A stretch of DNA of 10,069 bases from Betaproteobacteria bacterium (lineage in GTDB: Bacteria; Pseudomonadota; Gammaproteobacteria; Burkholderiales; SG8-39), in the NCBI GenBank assembly GCA_947467405.1, contig CANIIN010000055.1, positions 1 through 10,069 of the forward strand. Reading direction: 5' to 3'. Positions 1 through 5,888 of this stretch are shown here, piece by piece (position 1 is the stretch's first letter; each line of letters begins with the position of its first letter). The translations under genes were made by a program, and so were the position numbers. The notes beneath the pieces are model-generated. The model saw only the letters and a list, made by a program, of their open reading frames with translations, did no database searches and was not told the origin of the DNA.

Positions 1-885
1 CAGGCCTACGAGAACTCACTGGCGCAGGAGCGCGCGCTGCTCGAGAAAGCCAACTTCGACCTGTACACCGCCGAACAGATCAAGCGCAAACTCGTGCAGA
101 CCTTGCCGCATTTTCGCGAGCAGGAGGCCGCCTACGAAAAGCTCGCCCGCGACGGCTTCGCCGGCCGGCTCATGTACACCGACAAGCAGCGCGAGCGCAT
201 CGAGAAGGAACAGGACCTGCAGGCGCAGGAGTCCGCCATCGCCGCCGCGCAGGCCGCTCGCGCGCAGCAGGAACGTAAGATCGCGCAGATCACCGCCGAC
301 TATCGCCGCCAGCTGATGACCGAGCGCATCGACGTCGCCGCCCAGCTCGACAAGTCCGCGCAGGACCTCGCCAAGCAGCAGCACCGCAACACCTGGCTGG
401 AACTGCGCGCCCCGCAGGATGGCGTGGTCAAGGACCTCGCCACCCACACCGTGGGCACCGTCGCCAGCCCCGGCACTATCCTCATGACCCTGGTGCCCAA
501 GGACGAACGACTGCTCGCCGAAGTGTGGCTGCGCAACGACGACATCGGCTTCGTGCACGTGGCGCAGCCGGTGAAGCTCAAGCTCTCGACCTATCTGTTC
601 CAGAAATACGGCATGGTGCAGGGCGAAATCGCACAAGTGGCGGCCGATTCCGCCGAGCTCTCCGCCGGCACCGCCACCCCCGCGTCACGCGCCAACGCCG
701 GCGCGCTGGCCTACAAGGCGCTGGTCAGCCTGAAGAGTCAGCACCTCGAATCCGATGGTGTGATGCATCGCCTCGCACCTGGCATGCAGGTGTCGGCAGA
801 AATTCATCTCGGTACGCGCAGCGTGCTGGAGTATCTGCTCTCGCCGGTGCAGAAGGCGTGGCATGAGGCGGGACGGGAGCGGTAA
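1..885 (+). CDS. HlyD-family type I secretion periplasmic adaptor (membrane fusion protein), 5' partial
   Basis: The reading frame is open from base 1 to the TAA at 883-885, giving 294 visible residues; the N-terminus, with its expected cytoplasmic tail and membrane anchor, lies before the window. Visible residues 1-130 are rich in Gln, Glu, Lys, Ala and Leu with a heptad-like pattern, the long coiled-coil hairpin of adaptor proteins. Residues about 134-170 (starting ELRAPQDGVV, then GTVASPGTILMTLVP) form the lipoyl-like half motif that follows the hairpin in HlyD. Residues about 175-285 (AEVWLRNDDIGFV, then KLKLSTYLFQKYG and GMQVSAEIHLGTRS) match the beta-barrel and membrane-proximal part. 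Family members bridge an inner-membrane ABC transporter and a TolC-like outer-membrane channel to export proteins or peptides. The ABC partner is not in view and may lie upstream; the substrate cannot be told. The ATG at 94 is internal, not the start. Confidence 0.9.
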   Translation, partial: QAYENSLAQERALLEKANFDLYTAEQIKRKLVQTLPHFREQEAAYEKLARDGFAGRLMYTDKQRERIEKEQDLQAQESAIAAAQAARAQQERKIAQITADYRRQLMTERIDVAAQLDKSAQDLAKQQHRNTWLELRAPQDGVVKDLATHTVGTVASPGTILMTLVPKDERLLAEVWLRNDDIGFVHVAQPVKLKLSTYLFQKYGMVQGEIAQVAADSAELSAGTATPASRANAGALAYKALVSLKSQHLESDGVMHRLAPGMQVSAEIHLGTRSVLEYLLSPVQKAWHEAGRER

Positions 886-900
886 TGGCGCTCCTTCTTC
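876..900 (+). terminator. weak candidate terminator after the HlyD-family gene
   Basis: GGAGCG (876-881) pairs perfectly with CGCTCC (889-894) around a 7-nt loop that contains the HlyD stop codon, followed by the pyrimidine run TTCTTC. The stem is short and the U-tract poor, so this is a weak intrinsic terminator at best. It sits just before the higBA promoter, where separation of the two transcripts would be expected. Confidence 0.3.
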
Positions 901-908
901 GCGACAGC

Positions 909-937
909 TTGACCTATTACGCGTCACGTAATAGGAT
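909..937 (+). promoter_or_regulatory. higBA-1 promoter, apparently leaderless
   Basis: A -35 box TTGACC (909-914; 5 of 6 to consensus), a 17-bp spacer and a -10 box TAGGAT (932-937; 4 of 6) lie directly upstream of higB. Only 6 nt separate the -10 box from the ATG at 944, so transcription should begin at or beside the A of the start codon. There is no convincing Shine-Dalgarno sequence (only AGGA at 933-936). The downstream higBA-2 operon has the same geometry, which strengthens the call. Confidence 0.6.
913..935. promoter_or_regulatory. palindromic operator over the higBA-1 promoter
   Basis: CCTATTACG (913-921) and CGTAATAGG (927-935) are perfect 9-bp inverted arms around the 5-bp centre CGTCA. 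The palindrome overlaps the end of the -35 box and the start of the -10 box, so a bound protein would block RNA polymerase. HigA antitoxins are dimeric HTH repressors of their own operons that bind such palindromes. That HigA-1 binds here is inferred from position. Confidence 0.7.
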
Positions 938-943
938 TGTGAA

Positions 944-1222
944 ATGATCAGGTCGTTTCGAAGCAAAGACACTGAAGCACTGTTTGAAGACTTGCTGGTG
1001 CCCCGCTTCCGCGCCACCGAAAGGCCGGCACGGCGCAAGCTGCTGTATCTCCACCGTGCGAGGCTTCTCAATGACCTCAAGGTTCCGCCCGGCAACCAGC
1101 TTGAAGCGTTGAAGGGTGATCGAAGAGGGCAATACAGCATACGCATCAACGATCAGTGGCGGATCTGTTTTCGCTGGCTGGATGGCGACGCCCACGACGT
1201 CGAAATCGTCGACTATCACTGA
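944..1222 (+). CDS. higB: HigB-family toxin (RelE-fold mRNA interferase)
   Basis: A 92-residue protein, the usual size for the family. It begins MIRSFRSKDTEALF and carries the hallmark stretch LEALKGDRRGQYSIRINDQW, then RICFRW, ending VEIVDYH. HigB toxins are RelE-superfamily ribosome-dependent endoribonucleases that cleave mRNA and stop growth until neutralised by HigA. The toxin-first order and the HigA gene 9 nt downstream are the normal higBA arrangement. I chose the ATG at 944 because the protein aligns from its first residue with the second copy in this window (MIQSFRHKG) and because the promoter geometry places it at the transcript start. No disruption is visible, so it should be functional. 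The local DNA is visibly less GC-rich than the thiolase and amidohydrolase genes, which fits transfer. Confidence 0.9.
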   Translation: MIRSFRSKDTEALFEDLLVPRFRATERPARRKLLYLHRARLLNDLKVPPGNQLEALKGDRRGQYSIRINDQWRICFRWLDGDAHDVEIVDYH

Positions 1223-1231
1223 GAATTCATC

Positions 1232-1531
1232 ATGACCCGTAAATTTCTCGAACCCATTCCCCCCGGCGAGATCCTCTATCAGGATTTCATGCTGCCGCTC
1301 GACATCAGCATCAACGGGCTGGCTCGTGCCATCAGCGTGCCGCCCAACCGCATCAGCGCCATCATCAACGGCAAGCGCGCCATCACGGCGGATACGGCAT
1401 TGCGGCTCGGCAAGTATTTCGGCGTGTCGCCGGAGATCTGGCTCGACCTGCAGTCCGACTATGACTTGCGCCTCGCGCAACGCAACGACTGGCCGAAAAT
1501 CGAACCGCATATTCTGGTGCACGCTGCCTAG
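1232..1531 (+). CDS. higA: HigA-family antitoxin (XRE HTH)
   Basis: A 99-residue protein beginning MTRKFLEPIPPGEILYQDFM, typical of HigA (proline-glycine-glutamate followed by a short helix). The HTH is at about residues 25-55 (SINGLARAISVPPNRISAI, then INGKRAIT), followed by the family-typical TALRLGKYFGVSPEIWLDLQ and a C-terminal DLRLAQ helix. HigA binds and neutralises HigB, and the dimer represses its own operon through palindromic sites, here probably the 913-935 palindrome. It follows higB by 9 nt. Its Shine-Dalgarno is weak (GAGAA 8-12 nt before the ATG), so translation may depend on coupling to higB. A convergent brnTA operon begins about 117 bp beyond its stop, with no obvious terminator between them. 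Confidence 0.9.
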   Translation: MTRKFLEPIPPGEILYQDFMLPLDISINGLARAISVPPNRISAIINGKRAITADTALRLGKYFGVSPEIWLDLQSDYDLRLAQRNDWPKIEPHILVHAA

Positions 1532-1648
1532 TTTCCCCCACTCCAACCCGCTCGCTATGTGTATAGACCGGGGGCATGGTGGACGCTTGTTCGGGGGGCA
1601 TGTCTTGTAGAAGTCCAATTGGCAAGGTTCTTCAAGCACTTTCGCCGA

Positions 1649-1966
1649 TTAACGCCGTGTCGTCGCCTTGGCGCGCGGCTTCGCAGTACCCTTGCTTGGG
1701 ACAGCACTGGCCTGAGCAATGTATTCGGACAACTCCTGTCGCAGCACCTGCCGCAGCATCTTCTCGGTTAAGGGTTGATCGGCTTCGGTCAGGTATTGTT
1801 TCAATGCATCGTTCATCATCGTCTGATAACCCGTTCCCGCGCTTTCGGCGCGACTGCGAAAGGCATCCAGCACCGCGTTATCAATGAAGATGGAGATGCG
1901 CGTCTTGCCCTTTGGCGGGATCACGGCACCGCGCTTGGCTCCGGAAAAATCGTACTCAGCTTTCAT
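1649..1966 (-). CDS. brnA: BrnA-family antitoxin (ribbon-helix-helix/CopG-like)
   Basis: A 105-residue protein from the ATG at 1966. The N-terminal part MKAEYDFSGAKRGAV and PPKGKTRISIFID is the standard BrnA opening. Residues about 20-60 (TRISIFIDNAVLDAF, then YQTMMNDALKQYL) form the ribbon-helix-helix DNA-binding and dimerisation domain. The tail is longer than usual: a helix (TEKMLRQVLRQELSEYI) followed by a Lys/Arg/Ala-rich end. BrnA neutralises BrnT and represses the operon. The gene overlaps the end of brnT by 11 bp, and this overlap decides the start: the frame continues upstream to 2062, but those codons lie inside brnT and do not match the family. Confidence 0.88.
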   Translation of the reverse strand: MKAEYDFSGAKRGAVIPPKGKTRISIFIDNAVLDAFRSRAESAGTGYQTMMNDALKQYLTEADQPLTEKMLRQVLRQELSEYIAQASAVPSKGTAKPRAKATTRR

Positions 1967-2222
1967 AGCTCTTTCGTTCCTTTCGCGTTGGGCGTCGTGC
2001 CGAGATGAGGCGGTGATCGTCACCGCGAGCAGTCCAGACGACCAGTAACAGTTCTCCGGCACCGCCCATTCCGATCGTGATGACTCGCTGCTCGCCGACG
2101 AAGTGTTTATCTTCCATGGTCAGCGCAAGGGGATCATTGAGAACGACCTCCGCATCGGCGAATGAAACACCATGTTTCTGGTGATTCGCCGCCGCTTTGG
2201 CTGGGTCGTATCGGATCGCCAT
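1956..2222 (-). CDS. brnT: BrnT-family toxin (RelE-like ribonuclease)
   Basis: An 88-residue protein with the full set of BrnT signatures in order: YDPAKAAANHQKHGVSFADA near the start, a DP turn (VLNDPLAL), a conserved GEQR followed by an I-G-M strand, LLLVVWTARGDDHRLISAR, and a final KERKSYES. BrnT is a RelE-fold ribonuclease toxin that blocks translation and is neutralised by the downstream ribbon-helix-helix partner BrnA, which overlaps its stop codon here. All conserved segments are present, so it looks intact. No Shine-Dalgarno precedes the ATG at 2222; the upstream DNA is very AT-rich and palindromic, and it holds the presumed promoter-operator. Confidence 0.9.
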   Translation of the reverse strand: MAIRYDPAKAAANHQKHGVSFADAEVVLNDPLALTMEDKHFVGEQRVITIGMGGAGELLLVVWTARGDDHRLISARRPTRKERKSYES

Positions 2223-2228
2223 GCGACA

Positions 2229-2268
2229 AGTATATATACATCATATGCATATAACCAGTGTGAAGCAA
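2229..2268 (-). promoter_or_regulatory. brnTA promoter-operator region
   Basis: This AT-rich patch upstream of brnT holds two perfect 10-bp palindromes, GTATATATAC (2230-2239) and ATATGCATAT (2243-2252), 13 bp centre to centre, a plausible BrnA binding site. Two overlapping promoters can be read on the minus strand. One has -35 TTGCTT (2268-2263), a 17-bp spacer and -10 TATGAT (2245-2240). The other has a poor -35 TGGTTA (2257-2252), a 17-bp spacer and -10 TATACT (2234-2229), 6 nt before the ATG. The second would give a leaderless brnT mRNA. I cannot choose between them from sequence. Confidence 0.5.
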
Positions 2269-2287
2269 TTCAGACGAAGCAAAAGAC

Positions 2288-2316
2288 ACTGGATCCCCGC
2301 CTTCGCGGGGATGACG
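2288..2316 (+). repeat. REP-like hairpin element, copy 1
   Basis: A 29-bp element whose core ATCCCCGC (2293-2300) pairs perfectly with GCGGGGAT (2305-2312) around a 4-nt loop, flanked by CTGG on one side and GACG on the other. An inverted copy at 6980-7008 matches it at 28 of 29 positions. Such ATCCCCGC-loop-GCGGGGAT hairpins are common extragenic palindromes in proteobacteria. Here it lies 66 bp upstream of brnT and downstream of the thiolase gene. Confidence 0.8.
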
Positions 2317-2397
2317 AACAAGAGAAATGAGGGCCAAGGGGGATGACGGCCAAGGGGAATGACGATTAAGGGAAATGACGACCTCAGGCGAATGACA
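2317..2397 (+). repeat. degenerate 16-bp tandem repeat
   Basis: About five degenerate units with a period of 15-17 bp run directly on from the REP-like hairpin. The clearest are the units ending at 2348, 2364 and 2380, of the form CCAAGGGGAATGACG. Each ends in ATGACG or a variant (ATGAG, ATGACA), the same bases that end the hairpin element, so the array may have grown by duplication of its edge. No convincing gene is seen in 2223-2513. Confidence 0.65.
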
Positions 2398-2415
2398 ACC
2401 CAAGGTCATCGCCCC

Positions 2416-2450
2416 AAAAAAAGCGGGCGCCCATCCAGGCCACCCGCTTT
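2416..2450 (-). terminator. intrinsic terminator of the thiolase gene
   Basis: Read on the minus strand, AAAGCGGG (2450-2443) pairs with CCCGCTTT (2427-2420) across a 15-nt loop and runs straight into a 7-T tract (2422-2416). It lies about 64 bp past the thiolase stop codon and in the correct orientation. It would also insulate the brnTA promoter from thiolase read-through. Confidence 0.85.
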
Positions 2451-2513
2451 GCTTCACCACCCCAGCCAGCCCGAACCTCAAGCCAGCCGCATCACCGTAT
2501 CAATCAACCTGCA

Positions 2514-3692
2514 TCAAGCCACCTCAAACAACCCCGCCGCGCCCATGCCCTTGGCGATGCACATGGTGATCACCACGTACTTCACGCCGCGGCGCTTGCC
2601 TTCGATCAGCGCGTGGCCGGTCAGGCGCGAGCCGGTCATGCCGTAGGGGTGTCCGATGGCGATGGCGCCGCCGTTCACGTTCAGGCGGTCGTTGGGGATG
2701 CCGAGGCGGTCGCGGCAGTACAGCGCCTGCACGGCAAAGGCTTCGTTCATTTCCCACAGGCCGATGTCCTCCACCTTCAGACAGGCGCGCGCGAGCAACT
2801 TGGGCACCGCGAACACCGGGCCGATGCCCATTTCCGCCGGGTCGCAGGCCGCCACGGCAAAGCCGCGGAAGATGCCCAGCGGCTTCAGGCCGCGCTTCTC
2901 GGCCAGCTTGGCATTCATCAGCGTGCACACCGACGCGCCATCCGACATCTGGCTGGCGTTGCCCGCCGTCACGCAGCCGCCTTCCACCACCGGCTTCAGC
3001 GCGGCGATGCCTTCATAGGTGGTGTCGGCGCGCACGCCTTCGTCGGCCTTGATGGTCACTTCGTGCTGCGACTTTTCCTTGGTGGCCTTGTCGACCTTTT
3101 CCATCATCGTGGTGAAGGGCACGATCTCTTCGTCGAACTTGCCCGCAGCCATGGCCGCCGCCGTGCGCAACTGGCTCTGCACGCCCAGCTGGTCCTGCGC
3201 CTCGCGGCTGACGTTGTATTTCTTGCCCACGTATTCGGCGGTCTGGATCATGCCCCAGTACATGCCGGGCCAGGTCTTGTCCAGCCACTCTTCCTTCACC
3301 AGGTGGTTGTTCAGATTGTTCTGCACGTTGGTGATCGACTCCACGCCGCCGGCGACATACACATCACCTTCGCCGGCGATGATGCGCTGCGCCGCCATGG
3401 CGATGGCCTGCAGGCCCGACGAGCAATGCCGGTTCAGCGTCAGGCCCGGTACCGTCAGCGGCAGCCCGGCGCGCAACGCGGATGCGCGCCCGATGTTCTG
3501 GCCCTGCATGCCTTCGGGCAGCGCGCAGCCCATGATCACGTCCTCGATCTCGGCCGGGTCGATCCCGGCGCGCTCGACCGCGTGCTTGACCACATGCCCG
3601 CCCATGGTGGCCGAGTGCGTGAGATTGAGCGCCCCGCGAAAGGCCTTGGTCAGGCCGGTGCGGGCGGTGGATACGATGACGGCGTCAGTCAT
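2514..3692 (-). CDS. thiolase (acetyl-CoA acyltransferase/acetyltransferase family)
   Basis: A 392-residue protein, the usual thiolase length. It has the nucleophilic cysteine motif NRHCSSGLQAI (Cys90), GGVESI at about 115-120, NEAF (316-319), the GHP histidine motif NGGAIAIGHPYGMTGSR (His348), and the C-terminal acid/base cysteine in MCIAKGMGAAGLFEV (Cys378). All catalytic residues expected for a degradative or biosynthetic thiolase are present. The last motif reads C-I-A-K-G where many members have C-x-G-x-G. The enzyme interconverts acyl-CoA + acetyl-CoA and 3-ketoacyl-CoA + CoA, in the cytoplasm; chain-length preference and pathway cannot be read from sequence. The start at 3692 is supported by AAAGGAG 6 nt upstream. 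It stands alone on its strand between TA loci, with no beta-oxidation partner adjacent. Confidence 0.93.
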   Translation of the reverse strand: MTDAVIVSTARTGLTKAFRGALNLTHSATMGGHVVKHAVERAGIDPAEIEDVIMGCALPEGMQGQNIGRASALRAGLPLTVPGLTLNRHCSSGLQAIAMAAQRIIAGEGDVYVAGGVESITNVQNNLNNHLVKEEWLDKTWPGMYWGMIQTAEYVGKKYNVSREAQDQLGVQSQLRTAAAMAAGKFDEEIVPFTTMMEKVDKATKEKSQHEVTIKADEGVRADTTYEGIAALKPVVEGGCVTAGNASQMSDGASVCTLMNAKLAEKRGLKPLGIFRGFAVAACDPAEMGIGPVFAVPKLLARACLKVEDIGLWEMNEAFAVQALYCRDRLGIPNDRLNVNGGAIAIGHPYGMTGSRLTGHALIEGKRRGVKYVVITMCIAKGMGAAGLFEVA

Positions 3693-3952
3693 TGAAAGCT
3701 CCTTTGGGTGAATGATGCGGGCGCCGTCGTGCGATGCGGCGTCGCTTGTTGGGCATACCCCGTGAATTTACCGCGTTATGACGAATTGGGCACATCGGGA
3801 ATCGTTCTCTGGAACGGTCCCATTGTCTTCATGTGCCGCAATAGTATCCGCTGACAATCAATTGCCGAAACTGGCAGAATGCCGTATCGACAAAAGTCTT
3901 GTGTGCCTCGCAAGGCTTCTGTTGGCGAGCGCCCGCGATAGGAGATGAAGCC
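3693..3952. other. divergent intergenic region, no gene seen
   Basis: This stretch separates the thiolase (-) from the addiction-module genes (+). It contains the thiolase ribosome binding site (AAAGGAG, complement of 3699-3705) and the antitoxin ribosome binding site AGGAG (3940-3944). Weak promoter candidates toward the antitoxin are CTGACA (3851-3856)-18 bp-CAGAAT (3875-3880) and TTGCCG (3862-3867)-17 bp-TATCGA (3885-3890). I see no strong operator palindrome and no convincing thiolase promoter. Confidence 0.4.
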
Positions 3953-4171
3953 ATGGAAGTGACATTGCCGTTGGCAAGAATGTCTGTTGAAGAGAAGCTG
4001 CGAACCATGGAGTCCCTTTGGGAAGATCTCTGCGCTACGGCGGCTGATATGCAATCTCCCGATTGGCACCAGGATGAACTTGCCGGCCGTGAGGCCGCGC
4101 TGAGTCGTGGCGACGACCGCTTCGAGGATTGGGACGATGCCAAGAGGAGCATCAAGAATCAGGTGTCATGA
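3953..4171 (+). CDS. PF09720-type addiction module antitoxin
   Basis: A 72-residue acidic protein. The segment MSVEEKLRTMESLWEDL followed by a spacer, the central DWHQDELAGREAAL and the closing EDWDDAKRSI match the short putative addiction module component family (PF09720, TIGR02574), which pairs with RelE/ParE toxins. The ATG at 3953 is chosen because AGGAG lies 8 nt upstream; the frame is open earlier but without support. Its TGA overlaps the ATG of the next gene by 4 bp (ATGA), the usual translational coupling in this pair. The antitoxin looks intact although its partner toxin is interrupted, so it may persist as a free antitoxin or regulator. Confidence 0.82.
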   Translation: MEVTLPLARMSVEEKLRTMESLWEDLCATAADMQSPDWHQDELAGREAALSRGDDRFEDWDDAKRSIKNQVS

Positions 4172-4461
4172 AGGTCCGAATTCTTGGTGCCGCCAGCCGT
4201 GACCTGATAGACGGATACCGGTTCTACGAAAGACAGGCGGCAGGCGTCGGCAACTACTTCCTCGATTCCCTCGCCGCGGACATCGATTCACTGGTCATCA
4301 GTGCCGGCATCCACGCGCTGCACTTTGGCCGCTACCGCCGGCTGCTTGCGAAAAGATTTCCGTTCGCGATCTATTAGCGTGTCGAGGGTGATACTGTGCT
4401 CGTCTATGCCGTTCTCGATTGCCGTCGCAGCCCAGCGTGGACAAGACTTCGACTCACCTAG
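4168..4461 (+). pseudogene. RelE/ParE-family toxin interrupted by an in-frame amber codon
   Basis: The frame begins MKVRILGAASRDLIDGYRFY and continues with GVGNYFLDSLAADI and YRRLLAKRFPFAIY, all typical of the RelE/ParE toxins that follow PF09720 antitoxins. It stops at TAG 4375-4377, codon 70. The same frame continues without a shift for 27 more codons, reading RVEGDTVLVYAVLDCRRSPA then WTRLRLT, ending at TAG 4459-4461. That continuation is exactly the family's missing C-terminal strand (VEGD, VLxVLDCRRxPxW). The full-length product would be about 97 residues, the normal size. Family members usually have FPYxIYYR here, so the amber codon probably replaced a tyrosine TAT or TAC by one base change. 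The truncated 69-residue product lacks the last strands and is probably inactive. Read-through or sequencing error are alternatives. Confidence 0.85.
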
Positions 4462-4714
4462 TCCGAAGCGCAAAAGCACCGCACCCAGCTCCAGAGCTTG
4501 ATCCAGCACGGCCGCGCTCAAACATCACCCAAACCAAGTCACCGAACGGCCCATTCCTTGGGCTGCCCGCCTTGACTGCCCACCCCGCCAAAGCAATACT
4601 CGTTCGCCTTTGTTGTCCCGCCAACCATACGGCGGGCCGAATCTGATCCACGCCTTAACTATTCAATCGCAACGACCCCACGCTCCGCACATGAGCGCCA
4701 ACCAGGAGAACCCC
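4462..4714 (+). promoter_or_regulatory. upstream region of the amidohydrolase with promoter and hairpin
   Basis: No gene is seen here. A promoter candidate has TTGACT (4572-4577), a 17-bp spacer and AATACT (4595-4600), and it closely resembles the element before the DUF2189 gene. The predicted leader of about 108 nt includes a stem CCCGCC (4617-4622)/GGCGGG (4631-4636) with an 8-nt loop and no U-tract, and the ribosome binding site AGGAG at 4704-4708. The first 100 bases beyond the broken toxin gene show no recognisable feature. Confidence 0.45.
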
Positions 4715-5887
4715 ATGGGCGAAATGTCCGCAGTCACCAAAGCCGCCGCCAAGGAACCGTTCCACGGCCAGATCCTCGACGCCGACGGCCACCTCTACCT
4801 CACGCCCGAGGACATGGAAGAGTTCACCAAGGAGATCGGCGAACCGCCGTTCATCGACTTCTACCGTCGCTTCTATAAGAGCCCCGAATACCAGGAGCAG
4901 CGCGACAAGCGCCGCAGCCACCTGTGGGAGATCAAGGGCCTGCCGGCGCTGGGCGCCTACGACTTCAACGAGCGCATCGAGGCGCTGGACGCCATGGGCG
5001 TGCGCGCGCAGCTGCTCTTCCCCAACACCGGCAGCCTGGAAATGCGCGTCAACTCCGACGTCGCGCGCAAGATGGCCACCGTGTACAACACACGCGGCAG
5101 CGAAATGACGCGCAACTCCAAGGGCCGCGTGCGCGTGGTGGCGCAGATCAACATGCACGACGCCGAATGGGCCACCAAAGAGGTGGAACGCGTCATCAAG
5201 GACGGCACGCTCGCCGTCACCCTGTCGTGCAACGCGCCGCCCGCAGAAGTATCGCCCTCGCACAGCAAGTGGGACCGCTTCTGGGCCATCCTCGAAGAAG
5301 CCCAGATCCCCGCTACCCTGCACCTGGCCAACTCGGGCCTGCTCTCCAGCCGTGATCATGGCGACTTCATGTTCCCCGAGTGGGGCTGGGGCGAATCCGA
5401 AACCCTGCGCAAGAAACCCGCCGAGCGCGGCGGCGGTGAAGAAGCCATCAGTCCCTGGTACATGATCATCGCCCACGTCGGCCCCGAGATCTTCCTGCAG
5501 AGCATGATCATGGGCCGCGTGTTCGACCGCTTCCCGCGCCTGCGCTTCGGCCTGATCGAATGCAGCGCCGAGTGGGTGGGCTTTGCCGGCGAGCGCATGG
5601 ACAGCTGGGTGGACTTCATGCACAAGGTCGGCGTGAAGTACGACACCAAGCCCAGCGACGTGCTCCGCCGCAACGTGCGCATCACGCCGTTCTGGCACGA
5701 AGACCTGAAGAAGATCATCGACCGCTACGGCCTGGAAGAATGCTGGGTCTTCAGCACCGACTTCCCGCACCTCGAAGGCAGCAAGGACCCCATCGGCAAA
5801 TTCCGCCGCCACCTGGCCAAACTGCCGGAGGCCTACGCGCGCGACTTCTTCATCAAGAATAACGAGCTGCTGTTTCCGCAGTTGTAG
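4715..5887 (+). CDS. amidohydrolase family protein (amidohydrolase 2, PF04909-like TIM barrel)
   Basis: A 390-residue protein. The metal-binding opening ILDADGHLYL (Asp22, Asp24, His26) stands where family members have D-x-H or D-x-D-x-H. A second histidine lies in IIAHVGPE (His254), followed by the typical FDRFPRLRFGLIECSAEWV segment. The distal aspartate is in FSTDFPHLEGSKDP (Asp349). This order identifies the PF04909 metal-dependent hydrolases/decarboxylases, which include ACMSD-type enzymes; the substrate cannot be told. Residues 40-75 (FIDFYRRFYKSPEY, then RSHLWEIKG) are less conserved and probably line the active site. The ATG at 4715 is chosen over 4610 and 4691 because AGGAG sits 6 nt before it and the conserved domain starts soon after. 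It is monocistronic as seen. Confidence 0.88.
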   Translation: MGEMSAVTKAAAKEPFHGQILDADGHLYLTPEDMEEFTKEIGEPPFIDFYRRFYKSPEYQEQRDKRRSHLWEIKGLPALGAYDFNERIEALDAMGVRAQLLFPNTGSLEMRVNSDVARKMATVYNTRGSEMTRNSKGRVRVVAQINMHDAEWATKEVERVIKDGTLAVTLSCNAPPAEVSPSHSKWDRFWAILEEAQIPATLHLANSGLLSSRDHGDFMFPEWGWGESETLRKKPAERGGGEEAISPWYMIIAHVGPEIFLQSMIMGRVFDRFPRLRFGLIECSAEWVGFAGERMDSWVDFMHKVGVKYDTKPSDVLRRNVRITPFWHEDLKKIIDRYGLEECWVFSTDFPHLEGSKDPIGKFRRHLAKLPEAYARDFFIKNNELLFPQL

Positions 5888-5888
5888 G

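Noticed and set aside
1532..1648. Possible extra small gene or terminator between higA-1 and brnA
   Set aside because: Short frames here have no similarity to known proteins and no ribosome binding site; no stem followed by a U-tract was found.
2613..3695. Long plus-strand open frame (360 codons) opposite the thiolase
   Set aside because: It is the antisense of the thiolase gene in GC-rich DNA, is rich in His/Arg/Ala/Gly with no family signature, and the opposite strand encodes a complete thiolase with catalytic motifs, ribosome binding site and terminator.
3862..3900. Weak palindromes (TGCC-GGCA, ACAA-TTGT) as operators of the PF09720/ParE locus
   Set aside because: Arms are only 4 bp with poor symmetry, no better than chance in this length.
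4375..4377. TAG as a recoded (pyrrolysine or programmed read-through) codon
   Set aside because: No pyrrolysine machinery or stimulatory structure is visible, and the codon stands where relatives usually have tyrosine; a simple nonsense mutation is the more economical reading.
4617..4636. CCCGCC/GGCGGG hairpin as an intrinsic terminator or riboswitch
   Set aside because: There is no U-tract and no recognisable aptamer; the stem is short and in very GC-rich DNA.
4655..5812. Long minus-strand open frame (385 codons) opposite the amidohydrolase
   Set aside because: It is a shadow of the amidohydrolase; composition is typical of antisense GC-rich frames and no domain is recognisable.
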